A stretch of DNA of 64,000 nucleotides from Georgenia soli. GTDB lineage: Bacteria; Actinomycetota; Actinomycetes; Actinomycetales; Actinomycetaceae. Location of the stretch: contig NZ_PDJI01000004.1 of the NCBI RefSeq assembly GCF_002563695.1, forward strand, positions 2,542,001 to 2,606,000, written 5' to 3'. The translations under genes and the position numbers were made by a program. Positions 45,593 to 55,733 of the stretch are shown here, one piece after another. Position 1 is the stretch's first letter; each line of letters starts with the position of its first letter. A model generated the notes under the pieces. It was not told the origin of the DNA. It made no database searches and worked only from the letters and a program-made list of their open reading frames with translations.

Positions 45593-47512
45593 CTAGAACG
45601 GTGGGTCGGTGTTGGCGAAGAGGTCGGCCCAGCGGTTGACGGCGGCCGGTGCGCCGGCTGGCGGGTCGGGGGTGTGCCGGTACCGGTGCCCGGTCCGGGC
45701 GGGGATCCACAGCAGGGTCCCGTCCTTCTCCCGGACCACGTCCCAGTGCTTCGACGTCTTGAGGTTGTGATGCCGCCGGCACAGCGGGTGCAGGTTGCAC
45801 ACGCTGGTCTGCGCCACGAGGTGCGCGATGGAGGGGTCGTAGGCGATGCGGTGGTCCAGGTCGCACACCACCGACGGCCGGGTGCAGCCGGGGAAGGTGC
45901 AGGTGACGTCGCGGGCGCGGACGGTGCGGGTCAGGTCCGCCCCGGGCCGGTAGGCCTTGGTGGAGAGGTCCTTGAAGTGGCCGTGCTCGTCGGTCAGCAG
46001 CGCCCGCCACGTCGCGTCCTGCGCGAGCTCGCGGGCGAGCTCGGCCGGGATCGGCCCGTACCCCGCCAGGTATCCCGCCTGGTGGTCCAGGCCGAGCAGG
46101 GTGCCGGCGCCGACGGTGATCTGCGCCCCGGCCCGCGCAACCCGCCCCGACGGCAACGGGTGCCCGGCCAGGTCCACGCCGCGGTCCAGGACCGAGGCGA
46201 ACAGGTCGACGAACGCGTCCGCCTCCACCTGCTCCCGGGACCGCTCATCCGACTGGTCGCCGTCCACGGCGGCATCGGCCAGCGCGCGCAGGGCGGTCTT
46301 GATCGTGTGGGCGTGGTCCGCGCGCACGTAGGCGGTGATCCAGGCCATCGCGTCCGGGGCGGGGGTGATGGTGACCTTGCGGGCGGCGTGCTCGCGCCGG
46401 CGCCGCTCCACCCCCGCCTCCGGGTTCACGCTCAGCGCGGCGGCGCGGAGCCGGTTGCGCAGCTTCGGCCCCGAGAGCCGGTCCGCGTCCTTGAGCAGCC
46501 CGGTCACGACCCGGCGCTGCTGACCCGTGGTCAGGCCCGGCTCCCTCGTGGTCAGCACGGTCGCCTTGCGGGAATCGATCCGCCCGGTGCTCAGCGCGTC
46601 GGCGACCTCGGGGAAGGAGTCCAGCGCCGCGGCCAGGCTCACCTTCGCCGCCCCGACCGCGTTCGTCGACCCCAGCCGGGCCGCGACCTCCGCCGCCGTC
46701 CGGTCCGCCGCCCGCGACGTCATCCCCTGCCGATCCGTCAGCTCCCGCACATGCACCGCCTGCATCGCCGTCGCCCAGGACGCCACCCGCTCGAACGCCG
46801 CGATCGTCTCCACCAACGTCGCCGCCCCGACCTCCCCGGGCACCAACGAACCCAGCAGCCCGGCCAGGACCGGCCCCCCGGGCAGGGCCTCCAGGGCCGA
46901 GGCCCCGGCCGCGTCCGCCTCCCCGTCCACCAGCCCCCGCCCCAACGCCTCCACCAGCGCCGCATCCCCCGGCACGGGCACCCGCCCGCTGCTCGGGACC
47001 GGCGCCGCCCCCGTGGGCACCACCGCCCACCACGGCAACGAGGAGACCGCACCATCATCAGCGGCGCCCTCCCCGGACGAGCCACCGCCGGAAGGAGAGA
47101 GCAAGGAGCCGGAAGAGAGAGGGACGTCGGAAGAGGGAGGGAAGCCGGGCGAGGGAGCGAAGTCGGAAGAGGGAGCGAAGTCGGGAGAGGGAACGACGTC
47201 GGCAGTGGGGTCCTCATCGACGGCCGAGGCGCCGCCATCGGTCGCCGTGGCCGAACCGCCGCCATCCGGTGCCGTGGCCGAGATGGCGCCCGCCGAGACG
47301 TCGTCGCCCGAGGTCACGGGCGCGCCCTCCGCCGGGTCGGCCGGCGCCCCGACCTCCCACACCAGCTCCGACGAGGGCGGGTACAGCGCGACACCTGCCT
47401 CCGCCCAGCCGCTCACGACCTCGGCGAACGCACGCTCCAGGTCCGACACCAAGGCACCCGAGGCCCCGGCGGCACCCTGACCGCCGAACCCGCTCACCCC
47501 GTCCCTGACCAT
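45593..47512 (-). CDS. DUF222 HNH endonuclease, SOS-box preceded
   Basis: 639 residues from ATG 47512 (an earlier frame opens at 47542). DUF222 region in the middle (VRELTDRQGMTSRAADRTAA, RIDSRKATVLTTREPGL), C-terminal HNH domain with CTFPGCTRPSVVCDLDH, NLHPLCRRHHNLKTSKHW and a Cys pair. A long Ser/Pro low-complexity insert near residues 85-160 comes from an 18-bp DNA repeat. This family is multicopy in many actinobacteria; the role is thought to be DNA cleavage linked to damage or mobility. A LexA-type box abuts the start. Confidence 0.88.
   Translation of the reverse strand: MVRDGVSGFGGQGAAGASGALVSDLERAFAEVVSGWAEAGVALYPPSSELVWEVGAPADPAEGAPVTSGDDVSAGAISATAPDGGGSATATDGGASAVDEDPTADVVPSPDFAPSSDFAPSPGFPPSSDVPLSSGSLLSPSGGGSSGEGAADDGAVSSLPWWAVVPTGAAPVPSSGRVPVPGDAALVEALGRGLVDGEADAAGASALEALPGGPVLAGLLGSLVPGEVGAATLVETIAAFERVASWATAMQAVHVRELTDRQGMTSRAADRTAAEVAARLGSTNAVGAAKVSLAAALDSFPEVADALSTGRIDSRKATVLTTREPGLTTGQQRRVVTGLLKDADRLSGPKLRNRLRAAALSVNPEAGVERRRREHAARKVTITPAPDAMAWITAYVRADHAHTIKTALRALADAAVDGDQSDERSREQVEADAFVDLFASVLDRGVDLAGHPLPSGRVARAGAQITVGAGTLLGLDHQAGYLAGYGPIPAELARELAQDATWRALLTDEHGHFKDLSTKAYRPGADLTRTVRARDVTCTFPGCTRPSVVCDLDHRIAYDPSIAHLVAQTSVCNLHPLCRRHHNLKTSKHWDVVREKDGTLLWIPARTGHRYRHTPDPPAGAPAAVNRWADLFANTDPPF
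47135..47206. repeat. Four 18-bp tandem units inside the HNH gene
   Basis: Units begin at 47135, 47153, 47171 and 47189; the middle two differ at one base. They encode Ser-Asp-Phe-Ala-Pro-Ser-type hexapeptides in the low-complexity insert. Frame is kept, so copy number may vary without breaking the gene. Confidence 0.7.
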
Positions 47513-47515
47513 GCA

Positions 47516-47531
47516 TCGAACACTAGTACGA
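47516..47531 (-). promoter_or_regulatory. LexA-type SOS box before the HNH gene
   Basis: TCGAAC-ACTA-GTACGA, one mismatch from the actinobacterial consensus TCGAAC-N4-GTTCGA, ending 4 bases before the ATG at 47512. Supports damage-inducible expression. Confidence 0.7.
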
Positions 47532-47581
47532 CCCACCGACATCCGCTCAGGCTGCCGGAGATCTGTGGACAGGCCGGCGTC

Positions 47582-48085
47582 TCAGCTGCCTGAGAGGCCG
47601 AGCGCGCGCGCCAGCCGCGCCGCCACGGCGTCGAGCTCGTCCCTCGAAGGACGGGCGGGGACGTTGTCCTCCACGATCCGCAGCCCGTCGTCGGTCCTCC
47701 GGGGAATGACGTGCAGGTGGACGTGACCGACGCTCTGCCCGGCCGCCTCACCGTCGGACAGGTGGAGGTTGACGCCCTCGGACCACTCCGGACCGGCGCG
47801 CATGACGGCGGCGATGCGGTGCGCTGCGCGCCACACGGCCTCACCGAGGGGGACTGGCAGGTCGACGAGCCCGTCCGCATGCCGGCGCGGCACCACGAGC
47901 ACATGCCCCGTGTTGACAGGAACGGTGTCGAGGAAGGCGACGACGTCGTCGTCCGCGTGGACGACGCTCGACGGAGCGTCACCGGCGACGATCGCGCAGA
48001 ACAGGCAGCCGGCGTCTCGCTGGCCCGACGTCGCTCCGCCCGCTGACGCCGCTCCGTCTCCCGGTTCAGTTCCGCCGTCGGTCAT
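47582..48085 (-). CDS. HIT-family protein
   Basis: 167 residues from ATG 48085; a GTG at 48106 lies inside the upstream gene. A short Gly/Ala head, then CLFCAIVAGDAPSSVVHADD, NTGHVLVVPRRHADGLVDLP and the histidine triad QSVGHVHLHVIPRR. HIT proteins hydrolyse nucleotidyl amides or dinucleoside polyphosphates. Two bases separate it from the prolyl oligopeptidase stop, suggesting coupled translation. Confidence 0.9.
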   Translation of the reverse strand: MTDGGTEPGDGAASAGGATSGQRDAGCLFCAIVAGDAPSSVVHADDDVVAFLDTVPVNTGHVLVVPRRHADGLVDLPVPLGEAVWRAAHRIAAVMRAGPEWSEGVNLHLSDGEAAGQSVGHVHLHVIPRRTDDGLRIVEDNVPARPSRDELDAVAARLARALGLSGS

Positions 48086-48087
48086 GC

Positions 48088-50217
48088 TCACCCGATGCGC
48101 TGCCACAGGAACTCGAAGGCGAGCGCCTGCATGAACGCGGCCTGGGCGTTCGTCGCCGCACCGCCATGACCGCCCTCGATGTTCTCGAAGTAGCTGACGT
48201 CCTTGCCGGCGTCGATCATCTGCGCCGCCATCTTCCGCGCATGCCCCGGGTGGACGCGGTCGTCACGCGTGGACGTCGTGAACAGCACCGGCGGGTAGTC
48301 GCGGTCCGGCTCGAAGAGGTGGTACGCCGAGAACTCCTTGATGAACTCCCACTGCTCCGGGTCGTCGGGGTCGCCGTACTCGGCCATCCACGAGGCCCCG
48401 GCCAGCAGGTGCGAGTAGCGCTTCATGTCCAGCAGCGGCACCTGGCAGACGATGGCGCCGAACAGCTCCGGGTACTGCGTGAGCATGTTGCCCATCAGCA
48501 GCCCGCCGTTCGAGCCGCCCTGCGCCCCGAGGTGGGCCCGGTCGGTCACGCCGCGCGCCACGAGGTCGCGGGCGACGGCGGCGAAGTCCTCGTACGCCTT
48601 GTGCCGGTTCTGCTTGAGCGCGGCCTGGTGCCAGCGCGGCCCGTACTCCCCGCCGCCGCGGATGTTGGCGACGACGTACACCCCGCCGCGCTCGAGCCAC
48701 GCCCGGCCGATCCCGCCCGAGTACGCCGGGACGCGGGAGATCTCGAAGCCGCCGTACCCGTAGAGCAGGGTCGGGGCGGGCTCGACCTCGCCGTCGTGCG
48801 CCACCGGCTCGCGGGAGACCTGGAAGTACGGCACCCGCGTGCCGTCCGCCGACGCGACGAAGTGCTGCTCCACGTGCAGCCCGGTGGTGTCGAAGTACGC
48901 CGGCAGCGACTTGAGCCGCTCGATCGACGTCGTCGCCCCGTCCTCGTCCAGGTCCAGCCGCGCGAGCGTCGTCGGGGTGAGAAAGCCGGTGGTCGTCAGC
49001 CACAGCGCGTCCTCCTCGTCTGCGTCCACGGCGCCGACGGCGATCGTCGCCAGCTCGGGCACCTCGCCTGCCGCGGTGCCGCCCGCCGTCAGGTCGAGGG
49101 GACGACGGCGCCACGGCCCGCGCGACGCGGGGGCCGGGGGAGTGAGGACCTCCAGCCGGTTCGAGACGTCGTCGAGGATGTTCAGGACGAGATGGTGCCG
49201 GGTCCACGTCGCCCCGGCGAGCGACGTCGTCGGGGTGGGCGCGTAGAGCACCTCGAAACGGCGGTCGCCCGCCAGGAAGTGCTCGACCGGGATGCCGAGG
49301 AGGGCGCCACCGGGGTAGGTGCGGCCGTCGACGGCCCAGTCCTCGCGCAGCTCGACCGTGAGCCAGTCGCGGCACAGGTCCGGCTCGGCGGAGCGGGGGA
49401 CCTCGATGAGTGTGAGCTCGTCGTCCGGCCCGAGGAGGTAGAGCTCGGAGTCGTAGAAGGCCAGGTGGCGGAACACGAAGTCGCGCTCGTAGCCGGGCGT
49501 GGAGTCGTGCCCGGCGCCGATGAGCATGTCGGTGGGCTCGCCGGCGTAGATCTCCTTGGCCTCGGAGAGCGGGGTGCCCCGGTGCCACCGGCGCACCGTG
49601 CGCGGGTAGCCGGAGGTGGTCATCGACCCCTCGCCGAAGTCGGAGTAGACGAACACGGAGTCGCCGGAGGCGTCCGCCCAGCCGATGCCGCCCTTCGACT
49701 CCTCGCGGGTGAAGCCGTCCTCGACCCACGTCTTCGTGGTCAGGTCGAACTCGCGGGTGATGTCGGCGTCCGACCCGCCCCGCGAGAGCTGGACGAGCGC
49801 GCGCGTGTACGACGGACGCAGCACCCGCGCCCCGTGCCACACCCAGTTGGCGCCCTCGGCCTCGTTGAGGGCGTCGACGTCGATGAGCACCTCCCACTCG
49901 GGGTCGTCGGTGCGGTAGGAGTCCCACGTGGTGCGACGCCACAGGCCCCGCTCGTGCTCGGCGTCGGTCCAGAAGTTGTAGAGGTGCTCGCCGCGCTGGA
50001 CCACGCCCGGGATCTTCTCGGTGGAGTCCAGCACCTCGAGGATCCCGCGACGCATGGCGTCGAAGCGTTCCCCGGCGGCCAGCACCGACTCCGCGTGCGC
50101 GTTGCGCTCGCGCACCCAGGCCAGCTGCTTCTCGCCCTCGACGTCCTCCAGCCAGGCGTACCGGTCAGGGGTGTCGACCGTGCTCGCCGGACCTGTCACT
50201 GCCTCGGTCCTCGTCAT
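48088..50217 (-). CDS. Prolyl oligopeptidase (S9A)
   Basis: 709 residues without a signal peptide. N-terminal beta-propeller (YAWLEDVEGEKQLAWVRERN) and C-terminal alpha/beta hydrolase with nucleophile Ser in LGAQGGSNGGLLMGNMLTQY, Asp in STRDDRVHPGHARKMAAQM and His in ENIEGGHGGAATN. Cleaves short peptides after proline in the cytoplasm. SD weak (GGTGAGATAG). Followed directly by the HIT gene. Confidence 0.93.
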   Translation of the reverse strand: MTRTEAVTGPASTVDTPDRYAWLEDVEGEKQLAWVRERNAHAESVLAAGERFDAMRRGILEVLDSTEKIPGVVQRGEHLYNFWTDAEHERGLWRRTTWDSYRTDDPEWEVLIDVDALNEAEGANWVWHGARVLRPSYTRALVQLSRGGSDADITREFDLTTKTWVEDGFTREESKGGIGWADASGDSVFVYSDFGEGSMTTSGYPRTVRRWHRGTPLSEAKEIYAGEPTDMLIGAGHDSTPGYERDFVFRHLAFYDSELYLLGPDDELTLIEVPRSAEPDLCRDWLTVELREDWAVDGRTYPGGALLGIPVEHFLAGDRRFEVLYAPTPTTSLAGATWTRHHLVLNILDDVSNRLEVLTPPAPASRGPWRRRPLDLTAGGTAAGEVPELATIAVGAVDADEEDALWLTTTGFLTPTTLARLDLDEDGATTSIERLKSLPAYFDTTGLHVEQHFVASADGTRVPYFQVSREPVAHDGEVEPAPTLLYGYGGFEISRVPAYSGGIGRAWLERGGVYVVANIRGGGEYGPRWHQAALKQNRHKAYEDFAAVARDLVARGVTDRAHLGAQGGSNGGLLMGNMLTQYPELFGAIVCQVPLLDMKRYSHLLAGASWMAEYGDPDDPEQWEFIKEFSAYHLFEPDRDYPPVLFTTSTRDDRVHPGHARKMAAQMIDAGKDVSYFENIEGGHGGAATNAQAAFMQALAFEFLWQRIG

Positions 50218-50293
50218 CCGTCTATCTCACCATGTGCCAGGGACGTCCGTCCCCGAGAACGGGAAGGCTTCCGTCCGTAGTTGCCCGCGCCTG

Positions 50294-51370
50294 TCACGAC
50301 GCCGTCCGCACTCCCTCGACGTCCCGGCTCAGCAGCTCGGCGAGCAGCGCCGTGAAACGCTGCGGGTCCTCCAGGTGCGGGCTGTGCCCGATGCCCTCCA
50401 GCACGACCTCCTCGTAGTGGCCGCCGGCCTCGGCGAACCGGTCGAGGACCGTGCGCATCTGGCTCACCATCGGCTGGGCGGGGTAGACGTCGGCGCCCGG
50501 CCACCCGGGGATCGCCCCGACGGAGCCGAGGTGCCCCAGGTCCAGCAGCGAGGTGTCCGAGACGATCGCGTCGGCGTCGCCGCGTACCCACAGCACCGGC
50601 CCCACCTCGGGCACGTCCGCGAAGTCGCTCATGTCGTAGTACCGCGGCGAGAGCGCGTTGTTGATCCCGGTGGTGCCGGGGCCGGCCCCGGGCCAGTTCT
50701 CGCTCGGCTCCGTCCCGCCCGGGTAGTGGTCATCACCGATGCGCGTGGACAGCACCGAGTCCAGCAGCAGCTCCTCGTCCTCCAGCTGCGTCCCCGGCGC
50801 GACGTAGAGCGAGCGGAACACGTTGAGCGGGGAGTGCGGCGCGTCCGTCGACCGGTCACCGGCGGCGATCGCCGCGGCGAAGTCCGGGTTCGCGGTCCCG
50901 CCGCCCGAGCCGGCGTGGTCGGGCCACACCGGCGTGCCCTCGGCGTCCGCCGTCCCGCCGAAGCCGAAGGGCGACGCCGGAGCCTCCAGCAGCACCGCGC
51001 CCACCTTCTCCGGGTGGTCGATCGCGAGCTGCATGACGGCGCCGGCACCGGCGGAGTGCGCGACGAACGCAGCCCGCTCGAGGCCGAGGGTGTCCATGAG
51101 CGCGGCGAGGTCGTCGGCGAAGTCGCGCATGCCCCGGGTGGCGTCGATCGGCAACGGCTCCGTGTCGCCGTACCCGCGCAGGTCCGGCGCGATGCCGCGC
51201 CACCCCTCCGGCAACGCGCCGAGCAGGCGGTGGAAGAACGCCGATGAGGAGCAGTTCCCGTGCACGAGGATCACGGTGCCCGACGGCGACGCCGCGCCGC
51301 CCGGGTCCGTGTCCCGCACGTGCACGCGGATCCGCGGCGTCTGGACGTCGTGCTCGATGACCTCACCCAT
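50294..51370 (-). CDS. Alpha/beta hydrolase
   Basis: 358 residues from ATG 51370 (AAGGGG upstream). Oxyanion loop VILVHGNCSSSAFFHRLL, APDLRGYGDTEPLPIDATRG, nucleophile Ser in FVAHSAGAGAVMQLAIDHPE, late Asp in VRGDADAIVSD and His in GIGHSPHLEDP. A long cap insert (about residues 165-275, rich in Gly/Asp) sets it apart from small esterases. Substrate unknown. It lies 76 bases before the prolyl oligopeptidase start on the same strand. Confidence 0.85.
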   Translation of the reverse strand: MGEVIEHDVQTPRIRVHVRDTDPGGAASPSGTVILVHGNCSSSAFFHRLLGALPEGWRGIAPDLRGYGDTEPLPIDATRGMRDFADDLAALMDTLGLERAAFVAHSAGAGAVMQLAIDHPEKVGAVLLEAPASPFGFGGTADAEGTPVWPDHAGSGGGTANPDFAAAIAAGDRSTDAPHSPLNVFRSLYVAPGTQLEDEELLLDSVLSTRIGDDHYPGGTEPSENWPGAGPGTTGINNALSPRYYDMSDFADVPEVGPVLWVRGDADAIVSDTSLLDLGHLGSVGAIPGWPGADVYPAQPMVSQMRTVLDRFAEAGGHYEEVVLEGIGHSPHLEDPQRFTALLAELLSRDVEGVRTAS

Positions 51371-51422
51371 GGAAAACCCCTTCGTCTCCCCGACGGCGGA
51401 CCGCCCGCCGTGCGCCATCCTG

Positions 51423-51456
51423 CCCCGACGGCGGCACGGGGGTGCCGCCGTCGGGG
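51423..51456 (-). terminator. Terminator of the ketone-body operon
   Basis: Fifteen-bp stem CCCCGACGGCGGCAC (51423-51437) with its complement at 51442-51456 and a GGGG loop, 5 bases past the thiolase stop. Confidence 0.88.
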
Positions 51457-51461
51457 ATCGT

Positions 51462-52697
51462 TCAGCCCTCGAGCAGCAGGGCCTCGCCCTGGCCGCCGCC
51501 GCCGCACAGGCCGACGGCGGCCCGGCCGCCGCCGTTCTTCGCGAGCTGGTGGGCGGCGTGGACCACGAGCCGGGCGCCGGAGGCGCCGATGGGGTGGCCG
51601 ACGGCGATGCCGCCGCCGTGGGGATTGACCTTCTCCGGGTCGGCGCCGAGCTCGGCGGCGGAGTGGGCCACGACGGCGCCGAAGGCCTCGTTGATCTCGA
51701 TGAGGTCGAGGTCGGCCACGTCCCAGCCCTGCCGGGCCAGGGCCTTCTCGATCGCGCGGGCGGGCTGGGCGTGCAGGGAGGCGTCCGGGCCGGCCACCTG
51801 CCCCGGGGCGCGCAGGGCCGCGAGGACGGTCCAGCCCTGCTCCTCGGCGCGGGCGCGGGTGGTCAGGACCACGGCGGCCGCGCCGTCGGAGATCTGGGAG
51901 GCGTTCCCGGCGGTGATGGAGCCCTCCGGGGTGAACGCCGGGCGCAGCTTGGCGAGGGACTCCACGGTGGTCTCGGGCCGGATGCCCTCGTCGGTGGTGA
52001 CCTCCACCTCGCCCTTGCGGGTCCTCACGGTGACGGGGACGACCTCGCCCTCGAACACCCCGCCCCGCCAGGCCTGCGCGGCGCGCTGGTGGGAGCGGGC
52101 GGCGACCTCGTCCTGCTGCTCGCGGGTGAGGGGGTAGGTGGACGTGGTCTTCTTGTCGGTGGCCAGGCCCATGGCCTCGCGGTCGTAGGCGTCGGTCAGC
52201 CCGTCGTAGGCCATGTGGTCCACGGCCTCGACGTTGCCGTAGGACCAGCCCGCGCGGGAGCCCATGAGCAGATGCGGGGCGTTGGTCATGGACTCCATGC
52301 CGCCGGCGACGACGACGCCTGCCTCACCGGAGCGGATGAGCCGGGCGGCGTCGATGATCGCGGTCAGCCCGGACAGGCAGACCTTGTTCACGGTGGTGGC
52401 GTGGGCGGACCAGGGGATCCCGGCGCCGACGGCGGCCTGCCGGGCGGGCGCCTGCCCGGCACCGGCCTGGAGGACCTGGCCCATGTAGACGGCCTCGACC
52501 GCGTCGGCGGGGACGCCGGCCTGGTCCAGGGCCCCCTTGATCGCGACGGTGCCGAGCTGGACCCCGGTCAGCGGGGCGAGCTGGCCCTTGAGCCTGCCCT
52601 GCGGGGTGCGGGCGGCGCCGACGACGACGACGTCGTCCGGCCGCGGCCCGGCCTGGCCGGCGCCCGGAGTGGCGGGGGTGGTGGGTGTGGTGCTCAT
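51462..52697 (-). CDS. Acetyl-CoA acetyltransferase (thiolase)
   Basis: 411 residues. Splits acetoacetyl-CoA into two acetyl-CoA. Acyl-Cys in [20 protein letters not shown], His in [20 protein letters not shown] and the second Cys in [22 protein letters not shown] loop present. ATGA overlap with scoB. Its place after a 3-oxoacid CoA-transferase marks ketone-body breakdown rather than beta-oxidation. Confidence 0.95.
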   Translation of the reverse strand: MSTTPTTPATPGAGQAGPRPDDVVVVGAARTPQGRLKGQLAPLTGVQLGTVAIKGALDQAGVPADAVEAVYMGQVLQAGAGQAPARQAAVGAGIPWSAHATTVNKVCLSGLTAIIDAARLIRSGEAGVVVAGGMESMTNAPHLLMGSRAGWSYGNVEAVDHMAYDGLTDAYDREAMGLATDKKTTSTYPLTREQQDEVAARSHQRAAQAWRGGVFEGEVVPVTVRTRKGEVEVTTDEGIRPETTVESLAKLRPAFTPEGSITAGNASQISDGAAAVVLTTRARAEEQGWTVLAALRAPGQVAGPDASLHAQPARAIEKALARQGWDVADLDLIEINEAFGAVVAHSAAELGADPEKVNPHGGGIAVGHPIGASGARLVVHAAHQLAKNGGGRAAVGLCGGGGQGEALLLEG

Positions 52698-53356
52698 GCG
52701 TCGACCTCCACGGCGTGGATGTGCTCGGACACTCTCAGCTCGGGCTCGGTGCGCTCCCGGACCTCCTCGACGGAGACCCCGGGGGCGAGCTCGGTCAGCA
52801 CGAGGCCGTCCGGGGTGACGTCGATGACGGCGAGGTCGGTGATGATGCGGTCGACCACGCCGCGCCCGGTCAGCGGCAGCGAGCACTCGCCCACGATCTT
52901 GGCGGAGCCGTCGCGGGCGTTGTGCTCCATGAGGATGATGACCTTCCCGGCACCGTGGACGAGGTCCATCGCCCCGCCCGGGCCCTTGACCATCTTGCCC
53001 GGGATCATCCAGTTGGCCAGGTCACCGGCGGCGGAGACCTGCATGCCGCCCAGGATCGCGACGTCGATCTTCCCGCCGCGGATCATCCCGAAGGACAGGG
53101 CCGAGTCGAAGAACGCCGCCCCGGGCAGCGTGGTCACGGTCTCCTTCCCCGCGTTGATCAGGTCCGGGTCGACCGCGTCCTCGTACGGGTACGGGCCCAC
53201 GCCCAGGATGCCGTTCTCCGACTGCAGCACCACCTGCCGGCCCTCGGGCACGTAGTTCGGCACCATCGTCGGCAGCCCGATGCCGAGGTTGACGTAGGAG
53301 CCGTCGGCCAGCTCCAGGGCCGCGCGGGCGGCCATCTCCTGCCGGGTCAGTGCCAT
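52694..53356 (-). CDS. scoB: 3-oxoacid CoA-transferase, subunit B
   Basis: 220 residues from ATG 53356 (GAGGAGG upstream). Carries the catalytic Glu in [19 protein letters not shown]; also [16 protein letters not shown] and [20 protein letters not shown]. Transfers CoA from succinyl-CoA to acetoacetate together with ScoA. Begins 1 base after the scoA stop and overlaps the thiolase by 4 bases. Confidence 0.95.
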   Translation of the reverse strand: MALTRQEMAARAALELADGSYVNLGIGLPTMVPNYVPEGRQVVLQSENGILGVGPYPYEDAVDPDLINAGKETVTTLPGAAFFDSALSFGMIRGGKIDVAILGGMQVSAAGDLANWMIPGKMVKGPGGAMDLVHGAGKVIILMEHNARDGSAKIVGECSLPLTGRGVVDRIITDLAVIDVTPDGLVLTELAPGVSVEEVRERTEPELRVSEHIHAVEVDA

Positions 53357-53357
53357 C

Positions 53358-54185
53358 TCAGGCCTCCTCGCCACGAGCGCGCACGGTGCGCTTCTCGATC
53401 CGCTTCTCGATGTCGCCGCCCACGTGGACGACGCGGTGGACGTAGATCCCCGGCAGGTGCACCTGGTCGGGGTCGATCTCGCCGGGCTCGACGAGCTCCT
53501 CGACCTGGGCGATGCAGACCCGCCCGGCCATCGCGGCCAGCGGGGAGAAGTTCCGCGCCGCCTTGTTGAACACCAGGTTCCCGTGCCGGTCACCCTTGAG
53601 GGCGTGCACCAGGGCGAAGTCGGTCGCGATCGCCTCCTCCAGGACGAACTCGCGCTCCTGCCCGCGCACCGCGAAGGAACGCACCTCCTTCTTCGGGGAG
53701 GCTTTCGCCACCCCGCCGGAGCCGTCGTACCGGCGCGGCAGACCGCCCTCGGCCACCTGGGTGCCCACCCCGGTGGTGGTGAAGAACGCCGCGATCCCGG
53801 ACCCGCCGGCGCGCAGCTTTTCCGCCAGCGTGCCCTGAGGGGTCAGCTCCACCTCCAGCTCGCCGGAGAGGAACTGGCGCTCGAACTCCTTGTTCTCCCC
53901 CACGTAGGACGCGGTCATCTTCGACAGGCGCCCGGCGTTCAGCAGCAGCCCGAGACCCCAGTCGTCCACCCCGCAGTTGTTCGAGACCACCGACAGGTCC
54001 TTCGCCCCCTGGGCCAGCAGCGCCTCGATCAGCGCCATTGGGTTCCCGGACAGGCCGAACCCGCCCACCGCGAGGGACGCGCCGTCGGGGATGTCCGCCA
54101 CCGCCTCCGCCGCCGAGGCCACCACCTTGTCCAGGCCGCGGGAGGTCCCCGGCCGGATCGTGGCGCTCGCTGTTCCGCTGGTCAT
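53358..54185 (-). CDS. scoA: 3-oxoacid CoA-transferase, subunit A
   Basis: 275 residues. [60 protein letters not shown] and [20 protein letters not shown] are standard for the SCOT alpha subunit. AAGGAGACC precedes ATG 54185. Co-transcribed with atoE, scoB and the thiolase. Confidence 0.95.
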   Translation of the reverse strand: MTSGTASATIRPGTSRGLDKVVASAAEAVADIPDGASLAVGGFGLSGNPMALIEALLAQGAKDLSVVSNNCGVDDWGLGLLLNAGRLSKMTASYVGENKEFERQFLSGELEVELTPQGTLAEKLRAGGSGIAAFFTTTGVGTQVAEGGLPRRYDGSGGVAKASPKKEVRSFAVRGQEREFVLEEAIATDFALVHALKGDRHGNLVFNKAARNFSPLAAMAGRVCIAQVEELVEPGEIDPDQVHLPGIYVHRVVHVGGDIEKRIEKRTVRARGEEA

Positions 54186-54231
54186 CGTGGTCTCCTTCTT
54201 CTCATTCTCTTCGGGTGGGGTGCGGGGTGGC

Positions 54232-55623
54232 TCAGCCGGCGCCGACGATCAGCAGGACGGCGGAGAAGACGACGCCGGAGGCGACGAGCGTCACGGTGGT
54301 GTAGCCCAGGATGTCCCTCATCTTCAGGCCGGCGATGGCCAGGAGCGGCAGGGCCCAGAAGGGCTGGATCATGTTCGTCCACTGGTCACCGTAGGAGACC
54401 GCCATGATCGGCACCGCCGGATCGACGCCGAGGCGTGCCGCGGCGTCCAGGAGGATCGGCGCCTGGACGGCGAACTGCCCGCCGCCCGAGGGGACGAAGA
54501 AGTTCACCAGGCCGGCGGAGAGCAGCGCGAGGAACCCGAAGGTCTGCGGCGTCGAGATGCTCACGAACCAGTCGGACAGCACCGCGATGAGGCCGGTGGC
54601 GGTCATCATGCCGAGGATGCCCGCGTAGAGCGGGAACTGCAGGAGGATGTCGCCCACGTTGGACGCGGCGTCCTTCACCAGGGCGGTCAGCTCGAACGGG
54701 CTGCGCACGAGCAGCAGGATCAGCGCCAGGAAGGACCAGTTGACGAAGTCGAGGGTGGGCGTGCCACCGCGGGCGACATAGACGACGAGGTAGGCCGCGA
54801 GAGCGAGCCCGATCAGCGTGGTGAGGAAGCGGCTGGCGTCCAGCCGGTCGGCAGGGGTCACCACGTCCTCCTCGACCTCGACGCCCTGGTCGCGGATGTC
54901 GACCTCGAGCTCGACGATCCGGTCGCCCCGGCGCGGCGCGACGAGGGCCAGCGCGACGGCGACGACGACGACGGTCGTGACGGCGGCGACGATGTTCCAC
55001 GCCGCGAAGGTGGTCTCGCTGACCGGGACCGTGGTCCCCAGCTGCTCGGCGATGAACGAGCCCCCGGTGGCCGCGGTCAGCGGGCCGGAGCCGGAGTAGC
55101 CCATGTGCCAGACGACGAAGCCCGAGAACCCGGCGGCCACGAGCATCGGGAAGTGCAGTCGTACGCCCTTCTCGCGCAGCTGCGCGGCGACCTCCTTGGC
55201 GAGCAGGGCGCCCACCACGAGCCCGAGGCCCCACTGCAGCAGCGAGGCGACGGCGGCCACCAGGAAGACGAACACGTAGGCCTGCACCGGCGTGCGGGGC
55301 AACCCGCCGAGCCGGGCGAGCAGGCGCCGCATCGGGCGGGTGTTGGCGAGCATGTGCCCGAGCAGCAGGATGAGCGCCATCTGCGTCATGAACGCGAGGA
55401 GGCCGGCGAGGCCGTCGCCCCAGCCGACCAGGACGTCGACGGGGCCGGCGTCGGTGAGGAGCAGCGCCATGACGGCCACGATGACCGTCAGGACGATGGC
55501 GAACACCAGCGCGCTGGGGATGAACCGCTCGACCAGGGTGTTGACCGGCCGCATGAGACGGGTGAACGGGTTGGGCGCGCCGGCGGCCTGCGGTTCGCGC
55601 GACTTCTGGCTGGTGGTAGACAT
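54232..55623 (-). CDS. atoE: Short-chain fatty acid transporter, AtoE family
   Basis: 463 residues, about twelve helices. LSWGDG-like GWGDGLAGLLAFMTQMALIL, ARLGGLPRTPVQAYVFVFLV, GFSGFVVWHMGYSGSGPLTA and FVPSGGGQFAVQAPILLDAA are AtoE family marks. Imports short-chain acids such as butyrate or acetoacetate. A 110-base gap with no clear promoter separates it from the hydrolase gene upstream. AGGGGGAAG before ATG 55623. Confidence 0.92.
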   Translation of the reverse strand: MSTTSQKSREPQAAGAPNPFTRLMRPVNTLVERFIPSALVFAIVLTVIVAVMALLLTDAGPVDVLVGWGDGLAGLLAFMTQMALILLLGHMLANTRPMRRLLARLGGLPRTPVQAYVFVFLVAAVASLLQWGLGLVVGALLAKEVAAQLREKGVRLHFPMLVAAGFSGFVVWHMGYSGSGPLTAATGGSFIAEQLGTTVPVSETTFAAWNIVAAVTTVVVVAVALALVAPRRGDRIVELEVDIRDQGVEVEEDVVTPADRLDASRFLTTLIGLALAAYLVVYVARGGTPTLDFVNWSFLALILLLVRSPFELTALVKDAASNVGDILLQFPLYAGILGMMTATGLIAVLSDWFVSISTPQTFGFLALLSAGLVNFFVPSGGGQFAVQAPILLDAAARLGVDPAVPIMAVSYGDQWTNMIQPFWALPLLAIAGLKMRDILGYTTVTLVASGVVFSAVLLIVGAG

Positions 55624-55733
55624 GCTGAGAACTTCCCCCTGCTACATCGTTGTCGGTGGGGTGCCGGACAGGCACGGGCCCACGTGGCCGGACCCGTTGA
55701 TACCAGACCCGGACGAACCGGGCGTGCTGCGGG

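Noticed and set aside
45406-45639. 77-codon plus-strand frame between terminators
   Set aside because: Spans a strong hairpin and the HNH gene end; no SD and no similarity.
48166-50280. 704-codon frame antisense to the prolyl oligopeptidase
   Set aside because: Shadow of a gene with clear catalytic motifs.
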